From Alphaproteobacteria bacterium AO1-B (GTDB lineage Bacteria; Pseudomonadota; Alphaproteobacteria; Rhizobiales; Stappiaceae): a stretch of DNA of 64,000 nt. The notes beneath the pieces are model-generated. The model did no database searches, was not told where the DNA came from, and saw nothing but the letters and a program-made list of their open reading frames with translations. The number at the start of each line of letters is the position of its first letter. Position 1 is the stretch's first letter. This document shows positions 36,814 to 47,582 of this stretch, piece after piece. The position numbers and the translations under genes were made by a program. The stretch lies in NCBI GenBank assembly GCA_001890945.1, contig MLAX01000001.1, forward strand, positions 806,001-870,000, in the 5' to 3' direction.

Positions 36814-38238
36814 ATGGCTCTGTCCAGTTCTGATCTGATTGAAACATCTGGCCTGGGTTTGGAAACAGCCAGACGCATCACCAAGGAAGCGCTTGCCAAT
36901 GCCGATGATGGCGAGCTGTTTGTTGAATACCGCCAGACCGAGGGCCTCGTTTTTGACAACGGCCGTCTAAAAGGCGCCAACTACGACACGGCACAAGGGT
37001 TCGGTTTGCGGGCAGTCGCTGGAGAAGCGGCCGGTTATGCCCATGCAGGGGACATCTCCGAGGCGGCCCTAAAACGTGCGGCCGATGCGGTGAGCGCGGT
37101 ATCGAAAGGCTATTCCGGGACCTATGCCGCTGCCCCGGCGCGCACCAACCTGTCGCTCTACACCGACGCCAATCCATTGGGCGGCCCAAGCTTTGAAGAC
37201 AAGGTCAAACTTCTGCAGGAAATAGATGCCTATGCACGGGCAAAAGACCCGCGCGTGCGTCAGGTTTCCGCGTCGCTTGCCGGATCCTGGCAGGTTGTCG
37301 AAATCCTGCGTGCCGACGGGCATCTTGTGCGGGATGTCCGCCCGATGGTGCGCCTCAGCATTTCCGTGGTCGCGGGCAATGATGACCGCCAGGAAAGCGG
37401 CTCTTATGGGTGCGGCGGTCGGGAAGGGTTCGAGCGGTTCATCACCACGGAAAACTGGCAGGGCGGAGTTGACGAAGCGCTGCGCCAGGCTCTTGTCAAT
37501 CTGGACGCCATTCCGGCACCTGCAGGTGAGATGGATGTTGTCCTTGGACCAGGCTGGCCGGGCATTTTGCTGCACGAAGCCGTGGGGCACGGCTTGGAAG
37601 GCGACTTCAACCGCAAGAAAACCTCGGCCTTTGCGGGCCTGATGGGTGAGCGGGTGGCGTCACCTGGCGTGACGATTGTCGATGACGGAACGATCCCGGA
37701 CCGCCGCGGCTCCCTGTCGGTCGATGATGAAGGTACGCCAGCGGCCCGGACGACGCTCATTGAGGATGGTATTTTAACCGGTTACATGCAGGACCGCCAG
37801 AATGCCCGATTGATGGGGATGGAGCCGACCGGCAACGGCCGCCGCCAGTCCTACGCCCACATCCCGATGCCGCGCATGACCAATACGGTCATGATGAACG
37901 GAGACAAGGATCCGGAAGAAATTCTCGCTTCCGTTAAGGATGGGATTTACGCGGTCGCCTTCGGCGGCGGTCAGGTCGACATCACGTCCGGAAAGTTCGT
38001 TTTCTCCTGCACGGAGGCCTACAAGGTCGAAAACGGCAAGGTTGGCGCGCCGGTCAAGGGTGCCATGCTGATCGGCAACGGTCCGGATGCCCTGACCCGC
38101 GTCGAGATGATTGGCAATGACATGGAGCTTGACCCGGGCATGGGCACGTGTGGCAAGCAGGGGCAGGGGGTTCCGGTCGGTGTCGGCCAACCCTCCATGC
38201 GGATCAATGCCATGACAGTGGGTGGCACTGCGGTTTAA
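36814..38238 (+). CDS. tldD: Metalloprotease TldD
   Basis: Catalytic subunit of the TldD/TldE heterodimer. The 474-residue protein carries the zinc motif HEAVGHGLEGD (HExxxH), preceded by VVLGPGWPGILL, and the family blocks GFGLRAVAGEAAGYAHAG near the N terminus, QDRQNARLMGMEPTGNGRRQSYAHIPMPRMTNT and a C-terminal DPGMGTCGKQGQG. Start ATG 36814 has AAGGAA about seven bases upstream; the longer frame from 36682 is not used. Its partner pmbA begins at 30285. A terminator follows. Confidence 0.95.
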   Translation: MALSSSDLIETSGLGLETARRITKEALANADDGELFVEYRQTEGLVFDNGRLKGANYDTAQGFGLRAVAGEAAGYAHAGDISEAALKRAADAVSAVSKGYSGTYAAAPARTNLSLYTDANPLGGPSFEDKVKLLQEIDAYARAKDPRVRQVSASLAGSWQVVEILRADGHLVRDVRPMVRLSISVVAGNDDRQESGSYGCGGREGFERFITTENWQGGVDEALRQALVNLDAIPAPAGEMDVVLGPGWPGILLHEAVGHGLEGDFNRKKTSAFAGLMGERVASPGVTIVDDGTIPDRRGSLSVDDEGTPAARTTLIEDGILTGYMQDRQNARLMGMEPTGNGRRQSYAHIPMPRMTNTVMMNGDKDPEEILASVKDGIYAVAFGGGQVDITSGKFVFSCTEAYKVENGKVGAPVKGAMLIGNGPDALTRVEMIGNDMELDPGMGTCGKQGQGVPVGVGQPSMRINAMTVGGTAV

Positions 38239-38269
38239 GCATCGATAACTTCCATCTGAACAACACAGG

Positions 38270-38307
38270 AAGGGTCTTCAGTAAAGCACTGAAGGCCCTT
38301 TTATTTT
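38270..38307 (+). terminator. Rho-independent terminator after tldD
   Basis: AGGGTCTTCAGT and ACTGAAGGCCCT form a long stem with one mismatch and a short loop (AAAGC), followed by TTTTATTTT, starting 32 bases after the tldD stop. Confidence 0.85.
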
Positions 38308-38393
38308 GCAATCGCCGGCGCATCGCAGTAGCAACAAACCCTCTCCTGTGCTGGCAGTTCTGCCGGCCGTTTTCGATTTAGGGTGATAGCGAA

Positions 38394-39023
38394 ATGGCGT
38401 CAGACATAATCGTCTGGGGACGGATCAACTCGTCCAATGTGCGCAAGGTGCTGTGGTGCCTGGAAGAGCTCGGGCTGAACTACGAGCAGATCGATGCCGG
38501 TGGGGCCTTTGGCGTTGTCGATACGCCTGACTATCTCGCGCTGAACCCGAATGGCCGGATTCCGTGCCTGCAAGACGGGGAGTTCACCATCTTTGAATCC
38601 AACGCGATCTGCCGCTATCTGGCCAAAACTTATGGCACTGCGCCGTTCCTCTCAGAAGATCCGAGGGAATGGGCGCTGGCGGATCAGTGGATGGATTGGA
38701 CCACGTTTTCGTTCGGGATGCCGTTCAGAAACCTGTTCTGGAATCTGGTCCGAACGGCTCCGGAAGACAGGGACCAAGCAGCCATCACGCATGGTATCGA
38801 GCATTGTTCCGCTCAGTTTGCCGTTGTCGATACACTGTTGAAAGACCAGCCTTATTTATCCGGTCACGCGTGCGGGGTCGGCGATATCCCGCTTGGGAGC
38901 CTTGCCTATGCCTGGTTCAATATGGACTTTGAGCGTCCCGATCAGCCGTATCTTGCGGCCTGGTACAAACGACTGACCGAACGTCCGGCCTACCAGAAGG
39001 GTGTCATGAGTCCGCTCACCTGA
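38394..39023 (+). CDS. Glutathione S-transferase family protein
   Basis: A 209-residue cytosolic GST. The N-terminal thioredoxin-like domain has WGRINSSNVRKVLWCLEELG, where the Ser/Asn after the first strand activates glutathione, then the cis-Pro and the Glu-Ser pair in NPNGRIPCLQDGEFTIFESNAICRYLA. The helical C-terminal domain (about residues 90-205) includes FAVVDTLLKDQPYLSG and GDIPLG, the N-capping box of GST helix 6. The class resembles bacterial theta/beta-like GSTs; the substrate is unknown. A glutathione-responsive-type antiporter gene follows after 186 bp. Confidence 0.92.
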   Translation: MASDIIVWGRINSSNVRKVLWCLEELGLNYEQIDAGGAFGVVDTPDYLALNPNGRIPCLQDGEFTIFESNAICRYLAKTYGTAPFLSEDPREWALADQWMDWTTFSFGMPFRNLFWNLVRTAPEDRDQAAITHGIEHCSAQFAVVDTLLKDQPYLSGHACGVGDIPLGSLAYAWFNMDFERPDQPYLAAWYKRLTERPAYQKGVMSPLT

Positions 39024-39209
39024 CCGCTAGTCTGAGAGCAGGAAATGGTCGGGTGATTTCTTGGCGGCACGGTATTGCTTTAGACGCTGTCTGTCTTGGC
39101 CTATCTCAATGTTTCTTTCTGACAAATCGCTAACATGTTTAGGAATCTTTCGAGATTTCCGCCGTTTAATTGGGTAAGATGAAACACCAGGCTGGGGGCC
39201 GGAGAGAGC

Positions 39210-41000
39210 ATGGCTGCAGAAAGTGCGCCTCCCTTATTTGCTGAAGCGATAATTTTTCTGTCGGCGACCGTTGTGGCGGTGCCGATCGCGAAGCGTCTCG
39301 GCCTCGGTTCGGTGGTGGGCTATCTGGCGGCAGGCGCTGCAATCGGACCGCATGGTCTTCAGCTGCTGGGCTCCGGCGAGGACGTGCTGCACGTCGCCGA
39401 GCTCGGCGTCGTCCTGCTGTTGTTTGTCATTGGCCTCGAACTGGATCCCCAAAAACTCTGGCGCATGAAGCGTGACATTTTCGGCCTTGGCACGGCGCAG
39501 GTGATGTTGACCGGGTTCTGCCTCTTCGGCTTTGCGCAGCTCGCCGGCATGGGCCAATCAGCGGCCCTTGTCGCGGGCTTCGGCTTGGCGCTGTCCTCAA
39601 CGGCCTTTGCTCTGCAGATCTTGCAGGAGCGCGGGCAGCTTTCATCAGAATATGGTCAGCGAGCTTTCGGTATCTTGCTGTTACAGGACATTGCCATCGT
39701 CCCGCTCTTGGCCATGGTTGCTATTTTGGCACCCGGAGAGGGCCCATCAACGACCGCGGAAATTGTGCAGGAAGTGCTGCTCGTTTTGTCTGCGGTGGCA
39801 GCGGTGATTCTGACCGGGCGATACCTGATTTCACCGGTCTTCTTGCTGCTCGCCGCCACGCGAGCCCGCGAGGTCATGTTGTCCGCGGCCCTGTTGGTCG
39901 CGCTCGGCAGCGCCGGGATCATGCACACAGTCGGCCTGTCGATGGCGTTGGGCGCGTTTTTGGCCGGTGTGCTTCTTGCTGAATCGAGTTTCCGTCACAC
40001 ACTGGAAGCCGATATCGAACCCTTCCGATCGCTCCTTATGGGCCTTTTCTTCGTAGCCGTCGGTATGTCGCTCGACTTTTCACTGGTCATGGCGAACTGG
40101 GCTTACATCGCGGGCGGAGTGTGCGTGGTCATGGTGATTAAGGGGCTTTTCTTGTGGGGTTTGTCGCGGGGGACCGGGTCCAGTAACTCCGATGCCATGC
40201 GGATCGCCGTGACCCTGCCTCAGGGCGGCGAATTTGCGTTTGTCCTGTTCACCGCGGCCGTGGTGAATTCGATCTTCGACTATGAAACCGCCAACCTGTT
40301 GAATGCAATTGTCATTCTGACAATGCTTTTAACCCCGGTGGCCTGTCTGGGGTTGGATTTGCTGGCCACGCGGGCCAAAGCGCGGGGTGTTGAGAATCCG
40401 TCCATTGAAACATTCGATGAGGCAACGCCAACGGTACTTGTCGTCGGTTTCGGCCGGTTCGGCATGGTCGTTGCGCAAATCCTTACCTCGGAAGGCCTTG
40501 AGATCACCGCGATCGACAACCGGCCGGACCGGATCGCCTATGCCCGGAAGCTAGGCTACAGGGTCTATTATGGCGATGCCACGCGCGCAGATGTCCTGGA
40601 GGCAGCAGGCGCTGGCGATGCGGCGCTTGTCGCCATGTGCATTGAAAACGACAAGGTAATGGCGCAGTCAATCGAGATGATCCGCGAGGACTTCCCGAAA
40701 GCGTTGATCTTCTGCCGCGCGACGGATCGGGCGCATGCCATGGACCTCACCAAACAGGGCGTCGACTTCCAGATCCGTGAAACGTTCGAATCGAGTGTGG
40801 TGTTTGGTAGGGCTGCACTGGAGGCTCTGGGAACGCCGCTCGATCGGATTGATCAGATTGAGGAAGACGTGCGGTATCGCGATGAACAGCGCCTGGCTGA
40901 GCAATTGTCTGGTGGCATGTATGCCGGTTCGGACAAACTGCACCGGGTGACCCCGCGCAAGGCGGCCGAGGCGACCAACCCGGACGCTGCAGCAGAATAA
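39210..41000 (+). CDS. Kef-type monovalent cation:proton antiporter (CPA2)
   Basis: A 596-residue membrane antiporter, probably for K+/H+ exchange. Residues about 1-385 form the Na_H_Exchanger domain of about 12 spans with family blocks GSVVGYLAAGAAIGPHGL, GVVLLLFVIGLELDP, FGLALSSTAFALQIL and LQDIAIVPLL. Residues about 410-525 form a TrkA-N (RCK/KTN) domain with the Rossmann motif VVGFGRFGMVVAQIL and YYGDATRADVL. This matches KefB/KefC, which are gated by glutathione and its adducts; no KefF/KefG ancillary gene is adjacent. A bidirectional terminator follows the stop directly. Confidence 0.92.
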   Translation: MAAESAPPLFAEAIIFLSATVVAVPIAKRLGLGSVVGYLAAGAAIGPHGLQLLGSGEDVLHVAELGVVLLLFVIGLELDPQKLWRMKRDIFGLGTAQVMLTGFCLFGFAQLAGMGQSAALVAGFGLALSSTAFALQILQERGQLSSEYGQRAFGILLLQDIAIVPLLAMVAILAPGEGPSTTAEIVQEVLLVLSAVAAVILTGRYLISPVFLLLAATRAREVMLSAALLVALGSAGIMHTVGLSMALGAFLAGVLLAESSFRHTLEADIEPFRSLLMGLFFVAVGMSLDFSLVMANWAYIAGGVCVVMVIKGLFLWGLSRGTGSSNSDAMRIAVTLPQGGEFAFVLFTAAVVNSIFDYETANLLNAIVILTMLLTPVACLGLDLLATRAKARGVENPSIETFDEATPTVLVVGFGRFGMVVAQILTSEGLEITAIDNRPDRIAYARKLGYRVYYGDATRADVLEAAGAGDAALVAMCIENDKVMAQSIEMIREDFPKALIFCRATDRAHAMDLTKQGVDFQIRETFESSVVFGRAALEALGTPLDRIDQIEEDVRYRDEQRLAEQLSGGMYAGSDKLHRVTPRKAAEATNPDAAAE

Positions 41001-41028
41001 AAAAGGCGCCCGATGAGGGCGCCTTTTC
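41001..41028. terminator. Bidirectional terminator between the Kef gene and ialB
   Basis: A perfect seven-base stem GGCGCCC-GATGA-GGGCGCC flanked by an A run on the left and TTTT on the right. It can end transcription of the plus-strand antiporter gene and of the minus-strand ialB, whose stops lie on either side. Confidence 0.9.
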
Positions 41029-41048
41029 GATCTCAGATCAGGTGTATA

Positions 41049-41693
41049 TTAGGGCAGGGCGTCAAAGCCGGCAGAGAACCCGTTCAACGAGATCGGAATA
41101 CCGATCCCTTCTTCGGGTGTCTGGAAAATAATGAAAGTCGCTTGCGAACCGGACTTCAGTTGGTTCAGCAGCTCGTCTTCCAGAATCACTTCCGCAATAC
41201 AGCCGTTCGGCAAGCAGCGGACGAAACCCGCCCGTCCGATGTCGTTGCCGTCAACCTTCAGGCCGAGGCCGGAGGGGAGCAACACGCCGAGCGGTGCCAA
41301 AACCCGCAAGATGCGGGCCTGCTTGTCGGCCGTCCGCAAAATGATGACCGACAATCCAACGTTCTCACGATCGGCAGCGGTCACGTTCTGGATCAGCGCA
41401 CATTGCTCACTGGCGGCGCCTGGGGGCGTGTCACAGCGCATTTGCCAATCGCCATGATTGGCGCGGATTTCGCCTTGGGCGCTCGCCGGTTGCAGGCTGT
41501 GCGCAAATGCGGTCAGGCCGATCGCGGCGGCGGCCGCCAGTTTCGGCAGGGTGGAGAGAAGCGAGCGGCTACGGCGCTGCTGCGGCAACTGGGTCGACAA
41601 GAATTCCTCCAGTCGTTCGTGGTCAGATCCGCACAGCGCACGTTTTAAAATGTGCTGACCGCAGCGAATCAGGAGTGTTTTCCGGCCAGACAT
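41049..41693 (-). CDS. Invasion-associated locus B (IalB) family protein
   Basis: A 214-residue exported protein of the IalB family. A long basic N-region (about 42 residues) is followed by a hydrophobic stretch (KLAAAAAIGLTAFAHSLQ) and a cleavage-like PASA-QGE. The mature part is typical: NHGDWQMRCDTPPGAASEQC, LLPSGLGLKVDGNDIGRAGF, RCLPNGC and IIFQTPEEGIGIPISLNGF, with four conserved cysteines that probably form disulfides. First named in Bartonella for erythrocyte invasion, the family is also widespread in free-living Rhizobiales. The ATG at 41693 lacks a clear ribosome-binding site and the frame stays open for 89 codons upstream, so the start is uncertain. Divergent from coxB. Confidence 0.85.
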   Translation of the reverse strand: MSGRKTLLIRCGQHILKRALCGSDHERLEEFLSTQLPQQRRSRSLLSTLPKLAAAAAIGLTAFAHSLQPASAQGEIRANHGDWQMRCDTPPGAASEQCALIQNVTAADRENVGLSVIILRTADKQARILRVLAPLGVLLPSGLGLKVDGNDIGRAGFVRCLPNGCIAEVILEDELLNQLKSGSQATFIIFQTPEEGIGIPISLNGFSAGFDALP

Positions 41694-42112
41694 TGCCGCA
41701 TGAATGCGGACGATTCCAGTCACCGCCGGTGCAAAGCTCTTGGATAGCCGGTTTTTTTGTCGAAAATCCGCCTGTCCTTGATCTCTCTCAATTGGAAAAA
41801 AATCCGAGCTACTTGTGAAATCGCGCAAATTTCGTTGCAGCGCACGGCGTCTTGTGGTTTTTGTGCGGCCAAAAGGGGCCGATGAAAAGATGCGGCAGAT
41901 CGCCGCCCTAGCCGATTGGTAGCATCGCTCTTTAACCGTGGATGTGGTTATATCCGGCAATCCTTTAGAAGGACGGCCGGGTCTGGAACCGGCAGTTTAA
42001 GCTTGCGGAGTTCCGGCAAGCCTATTACTGCGGCACTTAGGTATTCGACCGGGCAGGGTCCGGAATTTAGCATGCGCCGCCATTTGGGCGGCTGAGGGAA
42101 GGGAGCGCGGAC

Positions 42113-43039
42113 GTGAAGGCAGTCTTCAAGCGTCTCATGAATTTGGTCACGATGGCGACCGCATTCGCCGGTGTTTCGACAGCGGCATTGGCAGCAGAGC
42201 CTGGGTTCAACAACTGGCAGCTCGGGTTTCAGGCTTCAACCAGCGATGTGATGGACGACATCACCTGGTTCAACAACTTCACTCTCATCATCATCACAGT
42301 CATTACGCTCTTTGTTTTGGCGCTGCTGATGTACTGCGTCGTGAAGTTCAGCGCCAAGAACAACCCGGTGCCGTCCCGTACATCTCACAACACGACGATC
42401 GAGATCGTCTGGACTGTTGTGCCGATCCTGATCCTCGTCATTATCGCGATCCCGTCTTTCCGGTTGCTCTACAAGCAGCTTGAGATTCCGGAATACGACA
42501 TGACGGTCAAGGCGATCGGTTACCAGTGGTACTGGGGTTACGAGTACACTGACGAAAACATGGGTGAGCTCTACTTCGACTCCATCATGGTTCAGGATGC
42601 TGACCGTCAGGCCGTCGCAGACGCGCGCGGTGTGTCCATCGACGAAGTGCCGCGCCTGCTCGCAGTCGACTACGACCTGGTTATCCCTGTCGACACGACC
42701 GTGCGCCTTCAGGTCACCTCTGAAGATGTCATCCACGCATTCGCAATGCCGACATGGGGCGTCAAAATCGACGCGATCCCGGGCCGCCTGAACGAGACCT
42801 GGTTCCACGCCCGCGAAGAAGGCGTCTACTACGGTCAGTGCTCGGAGCTTTGCGGCAAGGACCATGCCTTCATGCCGATCGCAGTCCGTGTGGTCTCTGC
42901 GGATCAGTTCCAGCAGTGGGCTTCTGCAGCGCAAGACGACCTGGACGTTGCCAACGAGCAGCTGATGGCCTCCATCGCGGAAGCCAAGAAACTCGCCGCA
43001 CAGGGCGACCTGGACGAAATCTCCGTCGCCGCGAAGTAA
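42113..43039 (+). CDS. coxB: Cytochrome c oxidase subunit II (aa3 type)
   Basis: CoxB (CtaC) accepts electrons from cytochrome c through its dinuclear CuA centre. In 308 residues: a signal peptide to LAAEPG, two transmembrane spans (about 55-80 and 97-117, VWTVVPILILVIIAIPSF), the aromatic patch GYQWYWGYEY, and the periplasmic CuA domain with IHAFAMPTWGVKIDAIPG and YGQCSELCGKDHAFMPI (both Cys, the Glu, His and Met ligands). A GTG start at 42113 is used, with GGGAG upstream; ATG 42137 is an alternative. It is the first gene of the oxidase operon. Confidence 0.97.
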   Translation: MKAVFKRLMNLVTMATAFAGVSTAALAAEPGFNNWQLGFQASTSDVMDDITWFNNFTLIIITVITLFVLALLMYCVVKFSAKNNPVPSRTSHNTTIEIVWTVVPILILVIIAIPSFRLLYKQLEIPEYDMTVKAIGYQWYWGYEYTDENMGELYFDSIMVQDADRQAVADARGVSIDEVPRLLAVDYDLVIPVDTTVRLQVTSEDVIHAFAMPTWGVKIDAIPGRLNETWFHAREEGVYYGQCSELCGKDHAFMPIAVRVVSADQFQQWASAAQDDLDVANEQLMASIAEAKKLAAQGDLDEISVAAK

Positions 43040-43094
43040 CGCGGCGGCGAGCCAATTTGGCGATTGCGCGCGATTTGACACGCAGCGCCGCTGA

Positions 43095-44714
<1,620 letters not shown>

Positions 44715-44753
44715 TTCCGCGGCCGGAAGGTCTGCCCTTCCGCTCTGAACTTA

Positions 44754-44782
44754 CGCACCGCGCCGGACACCGGCGCGGTGCG
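44754..44782 (+). promoter_or_regulatory. Perfect 13-bp hairpin between coxA and ctaB
   Basis: CGCACCGCGCCGG-ACA-CCGGCGCGGTGCG, a perfect 13-base-pair GC-rich stem with a three-base loop, 40 bases after the coxA stop. No T run follows, so it is unlikely to be a simple terminator; it may protect the upstream mRNA 3' end or attenuate the assembly genes relative to coxBA. Confidence 0.85.
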
Positions 44783-44864
44783 CTCTTGAAAACAACCTGT
44801 CCGGAACCGAGCCCTAAGTTGGGCACCCAATCCGGCAGAAGATAAAGAATTAAGGGACGCGCCC

Positions 44865-45800
44865 ATGTCGCTCGCAGAGCGCCAGGATTTGATGGATCAA
44901 AGCAGCACCGTTTGGAACGGTGGCGAAGGGTCAGTGAGCGACTACGTGGCGCTCCTGAAACCGCGCGTGATGTCTTTGGTGATCTTCACCGCTTTTGTCG
45001 GCATGATGCTGGCACCAGGCTCCATTCATCCTGTCCTCGGCGCCGTGGCGATCCTCTGCATAGCCATTGGTGCAGGCGCTTCCGGTGCCTTGAACATGTG
45101 GTATGACGCGGACATCGATGAAGTGATGTCGCGCACCGCAAAACGGCCGATCCCGGCAGGAAAGATCACACCAGAAGAAGCGTTCGCATTCGGCATCACA
45201 TTGTCGATCGGATCCGTCCTGACGCTCGGACTGCTGGTCAACTGGTTTGCCGGCGCATTCCTGGCGTTCACGATCGCATTCTACGTTGTCATCTACACGA
45301 TGTGGCTGAAGCGCTCGACACCGCAGAACATTGTTATCGGCGGTGCGGCTGGTGCATTCCCTCCGATGGTCGGTTGGGCATCCGTGACAGGTGGCGTCAG
45401 CTTGGAAAGCTTCGTTCTCTTCCTGATCATCTTCATGTGGACCCCGCCGCACTTTTGGGCTTTGGCGCTGTTCAAAAAAGGTGACTACGAGACGGCCGGT
45501 GTTCCGATGCTGCCGGTGGTCGCCGGTGAAACCAACACCCGCCACCAGATTCTGATCTACTCCATCCTGCTCGCGCCGATTGGCGTGGCACCATACTTCA
45601 TGGGTTATGCCAGCCTGTTCTACGGTGTTGCATCCGGTCTTCTTGGACTGGCCTTTGTTGCGATGGCTGCCGACATCTGGCGCAAGCGGGAAGGCGACGC
45701 CGCACGCAAAGCCTGTCTTCGTCTCTTCAAGTTCTCGATCTTTTATCTGTTCATGCTGTTTGCACTTCTTCTCGGCGAAAGCCTGGTAGCGGGGATCTGA
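44865..45800 (+). CDS. ctaB: Protoheme IX farnesyltransferase (heme O synthase)
   Basis: CtaB (CyoE/Cox10) farnesylates heme B to heme O, the precursor of the heme A used by CoxA. The 311-residue UbiA-superfamily membrane protein has nine or so spans and the Asp-rich prenyl-diphosphate site [21 protein letters not shown], plus the second loop around [27 protein letters not shown]. The N terminus ([20 protein letters not shown]) is typical. The coxF gene follows five bases after its stop. Confidence 0.97.
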   Translation: MSLAERQDLMDQSSTVWNGGEGSVSDYVALLKPRVMSLVIFTAFVGMMLAPGSIHPVLGAVAILCIAIGAGASGALNMWYDADIDEVMSRTAKRPIPAGKITPEEAFAFGITLSIGSVLTLGLLVNWFAGAFLAFTIAFYVVIYTMWLKRSTPQNIVIGGAAGAFPPMVGWASVTGGVSLESFVLFLIIFMWTPPHFWALALFKKGDYETAGVPMLPVVAGETNTRHQILIYSILLAPIGVAPYFMGYASLFYGVASGLLGLAFVAMAADIWRKREGDAARKACLRLFKFSIFYLFMLFALLLGESLVAGI

Positions 45801-45805
45801 CGGAA

Positions 45806-45967
45806 ATGGACAACAACGAACAGGGTATTGTTCTCACCGACGAGCAGAAAAAGAAGCGCCGCTCACGATCGATCGCGATCGCGGTTGTGCTGGCTGCTCT
45901 TGTCTTGCTGTTCTACCTTGTGACGATTGTTAAGCTGGGGCCTGACATCATGAACCGTCCGTTGTAA
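45806..45967 (+). CDS. coxF: CoxF-like small membrane protein of the oxidase operon
   Basis: A 53-residue protein with a charged cytoplasmic N terminus (TDEQKKKRRSRS), a single transmembrane helix (IAIAVVLAALVLLFYLVTIV) and a short tail KLGPDIMNRPL. GACGGAA precedes ATG 45806. Small proteins of exactly this type lie between ctaB and ctaG in rhizobial cox operons and are annotated CoxF or cytochrome oxidase small assembly protein. The function is not established; position and topology suggest it aids assembly with CtaG. Confidence 0.85.
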   Translation: MDNNEQGIVLTDEQKKKRRSRSIAIAVVLAALVLLFYLVTIVKLGPDIMNRPL

Positions 45968-45978
45968 CGAGAGGTAAG

Positions 45979-46584
45979 ATGACCGAAGTCAACGATCAGA
46001 ACAACCTGTCCCGCAGCAATCGCAAGGTCGCGTTTGCTTGCCTGGGTATGTTCAGTTTTATGATCGCTGCTGCCTACGCAGCCGTCCCGCTTTATGATCT
46101 TTTCTGCCGGGTCACCGGCTTCGGCGGCACGACACAGGTTGCGGAACAGGAAAGCGAAATGGTGATCGATCGCGTGATCACTGTTCGGTTTGACGGCAAC
46201 GTCAATCACGCACTTCCATGGGACTTCAAACCTGCTCAACGCTCTGTCACGTTGAAAATGGGTGAAACCGCGCAGTTGCCGTACATTGCGGCAAATGTCA
46301 GCGATGGGCGGACCGTTGGCACGTCCACGTTCAACGTCACACCGACGTCGGCGGGCGTTTACTTCAACAAACTGGACTGTTTCTGCTTCACCGAGCAGGC
46401 GCTGGAACCCGGCGAGTCAGTCGAAATGCCGGTCGTCTTTTTTGTCGACCCGGAGATGGACAAGGATCCCATGCTTGAGCATGTGAAGGAAATCACTTTG
46501 TCCTATACCTTCTTCCCGGTAGAACAACCGGAACAACCTGTTGCGGCGCGGGCAGATTCGCCTGCGGCTGAAACGAACTTGTAA
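45979..46584 (+). CDS. ctaG: Cytochrome c oxidase copper chaperone CtaG (Cox11)
   Basis: CtaG delivers copper to the CuB site of CoxA. The 201-residue protein has one N-terminal transmembrane helix (VAFACLGMFSFMIAAAYAAV), then PLYDLFCRVTGFGG with a conserved Cys, and a periplasmic immunoglobulin-like domain containing the copper-binding pair FNKLDCFCFTEQ (CxC) followed by EMPVVFFVDP. Length is standard. It lies 11 bp after coxF and 48 bp before coxC. Confidence 0.97.
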   Translation: MTEVNDQNNLSRSNRKVAFACLGMFSFMIAAAYAAVPLYDLFCRVTGFGGTTQVAEQESEMVIDRVITVRFDGNVNHALPWDFKPAQRSVTLKMGETAQLPYIAANVSDGRTVGTSTFNVTPTSAGVYFNKLDCFCFTEQALEPGESVEMPVVFFVDPEMDKDPMLEHVKEITLSYTFFPVEQPEQPVAARADSPAAETNL

Positions 46585-46632
46585 GAAACTGGCGCTTTGC
46601 GCCCGTACAGAATGTGTTTGGGGAGCTTGCCG

Positions 46633-47493
46633 ATGGCTGGTGCACATACCAAGAACCACGATTACCACCTGGTCGAACCCAGTCCGTGGCCGTTTATGGC
46701 GTCCGTTGGCGCTTTCATTCTCGCACTCGGCTCGATTGCCTGGATGCGCTACGCCTCCGGTAACTCTTTCGAACTCTTTGGCCTGGAGTTGTCCGCTGCA
46801 AAGTGGATGCTGTTCGCAGTTGGCCTGCTGATTGTTCTTTACGTGATGTTCGCCTGGTGGCGTGACACCATCAAGGAAGCGCATGAAGGCCATCATACGC
46901 GTGTTGTGTCGCTGCACTTGCGTTACGGCATGCTGCTGTTCATTGCGTCTGAAGTGATGTTCTTTGTTGCCTGGTTCTGGGCATACTTTGATGCAGCCCT
47001 GTTTGCTGGCGAGGCAATCAACTTTGCCCGCGCTGAAGCAACGGGCGGCGTCTGGCCACCGGAAGGCATCGAAACCTTTGATCCGTGGCACCTGCCGCTG
47101 CTCAACACGCTGATCCTGCTTGCGTCCGGCACCACCGTTACCTGGGCACACCATGCGCTGCTGCACGATGACCGCGAAGGTCTTAAGTGGGGTCTGACGC
47201 TGACTGTTCTGCTCGGTGTTCTCTTCACCATCTGCCAAATCTACGAGTACACCCACGCAGCCTTTGGCTTCAGTGGCAACATCTACGGCGCAACCTTCTA
47301 CATGGCGACGGGCTTCCATGGCTTCCACGTCGTCGTCGGAACGATCTTCCTTGCGGTTTGCCTGTTCCGTGCCCTTGCTGGACACTTCACCAAAGAGCAG
47401 CACTTCGGTTTCGAAGCAGCAGCCTGGTACTGGCATTTCGTTGACGTTGTGTGGCTGTTCCTGTTTGTCGCCATCTACATCTGGGGCGAATAA
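46633..47493 (+). CDS. coxC: Cytochrome c oxidase subunit III
   Basis: CoxC (CtaE) is a seven-span structural subunit that stabilises CoxA turnover. In 286 residues: [20 protein letters not shown] at the N terminus, [36 protein letters not shown] (with the conserved SEVMFF Glu), [18 protein letters not shown] and the ending [24 protein letters not shown] 46633 follows GGGGAG; a 12-codon longer frame lacks family similarity. A terminator follows. Confidence 0.97.
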   Translation: MAGAHTKNHDYHLVEPSPWPFMASVGAFILALGSIAWMRYASGNSFELFGLELSAAKWMLFAVGLLIVLYVMFAWWRDTIKEAHEGHHTRVVSLHLRYGMLLFIASEVMFFVAWFWAYFDAALFAGEAINFARAEATGGVWPPEGIETFDPWHLPLLNTLILLASGTTVTWAHHALLHDDREGLKWGLTLTVLLGVLFTICQIYEYTHAAFGFSGNIYGATFYMATGFHGFHVVVGTIFLAVCLFRALAGHFTKEQHFGFEAAAWYWHFVDVVWLFLFVAIYIWGE

Positions 47494-47530
47494 GGCGGAA
47501 GACGTTCTCAACGAACACTAGAAAAACAAG

Positions 47531-47561
47531 CGCCCGGCGGATCATCCGACCGGGCGTTTTT
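47531..47561 (+). terminator. Rho-independent terminator after coxC
   Basis: CGCCCGG / CCGGGCG stem with a 12-base loop followed by TTTTT, 37 bases after the coxC stop. It may be partly read through, because the assembly factor surf1 lies further downstream on the same strand. Confidence 0.85.
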
Positions 47562-47582
47562 CAAATCCGGCCCCGGAGCCAA

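Noticed and set aside
39024-39200. Minus-strand open frame ending LKQYRAAKKSPDHFLLSD between the GST and Kef genes
   Set aside because: It reads like protein but has no ATG, GTG or TTG start in frame before running into the antiporter gene.
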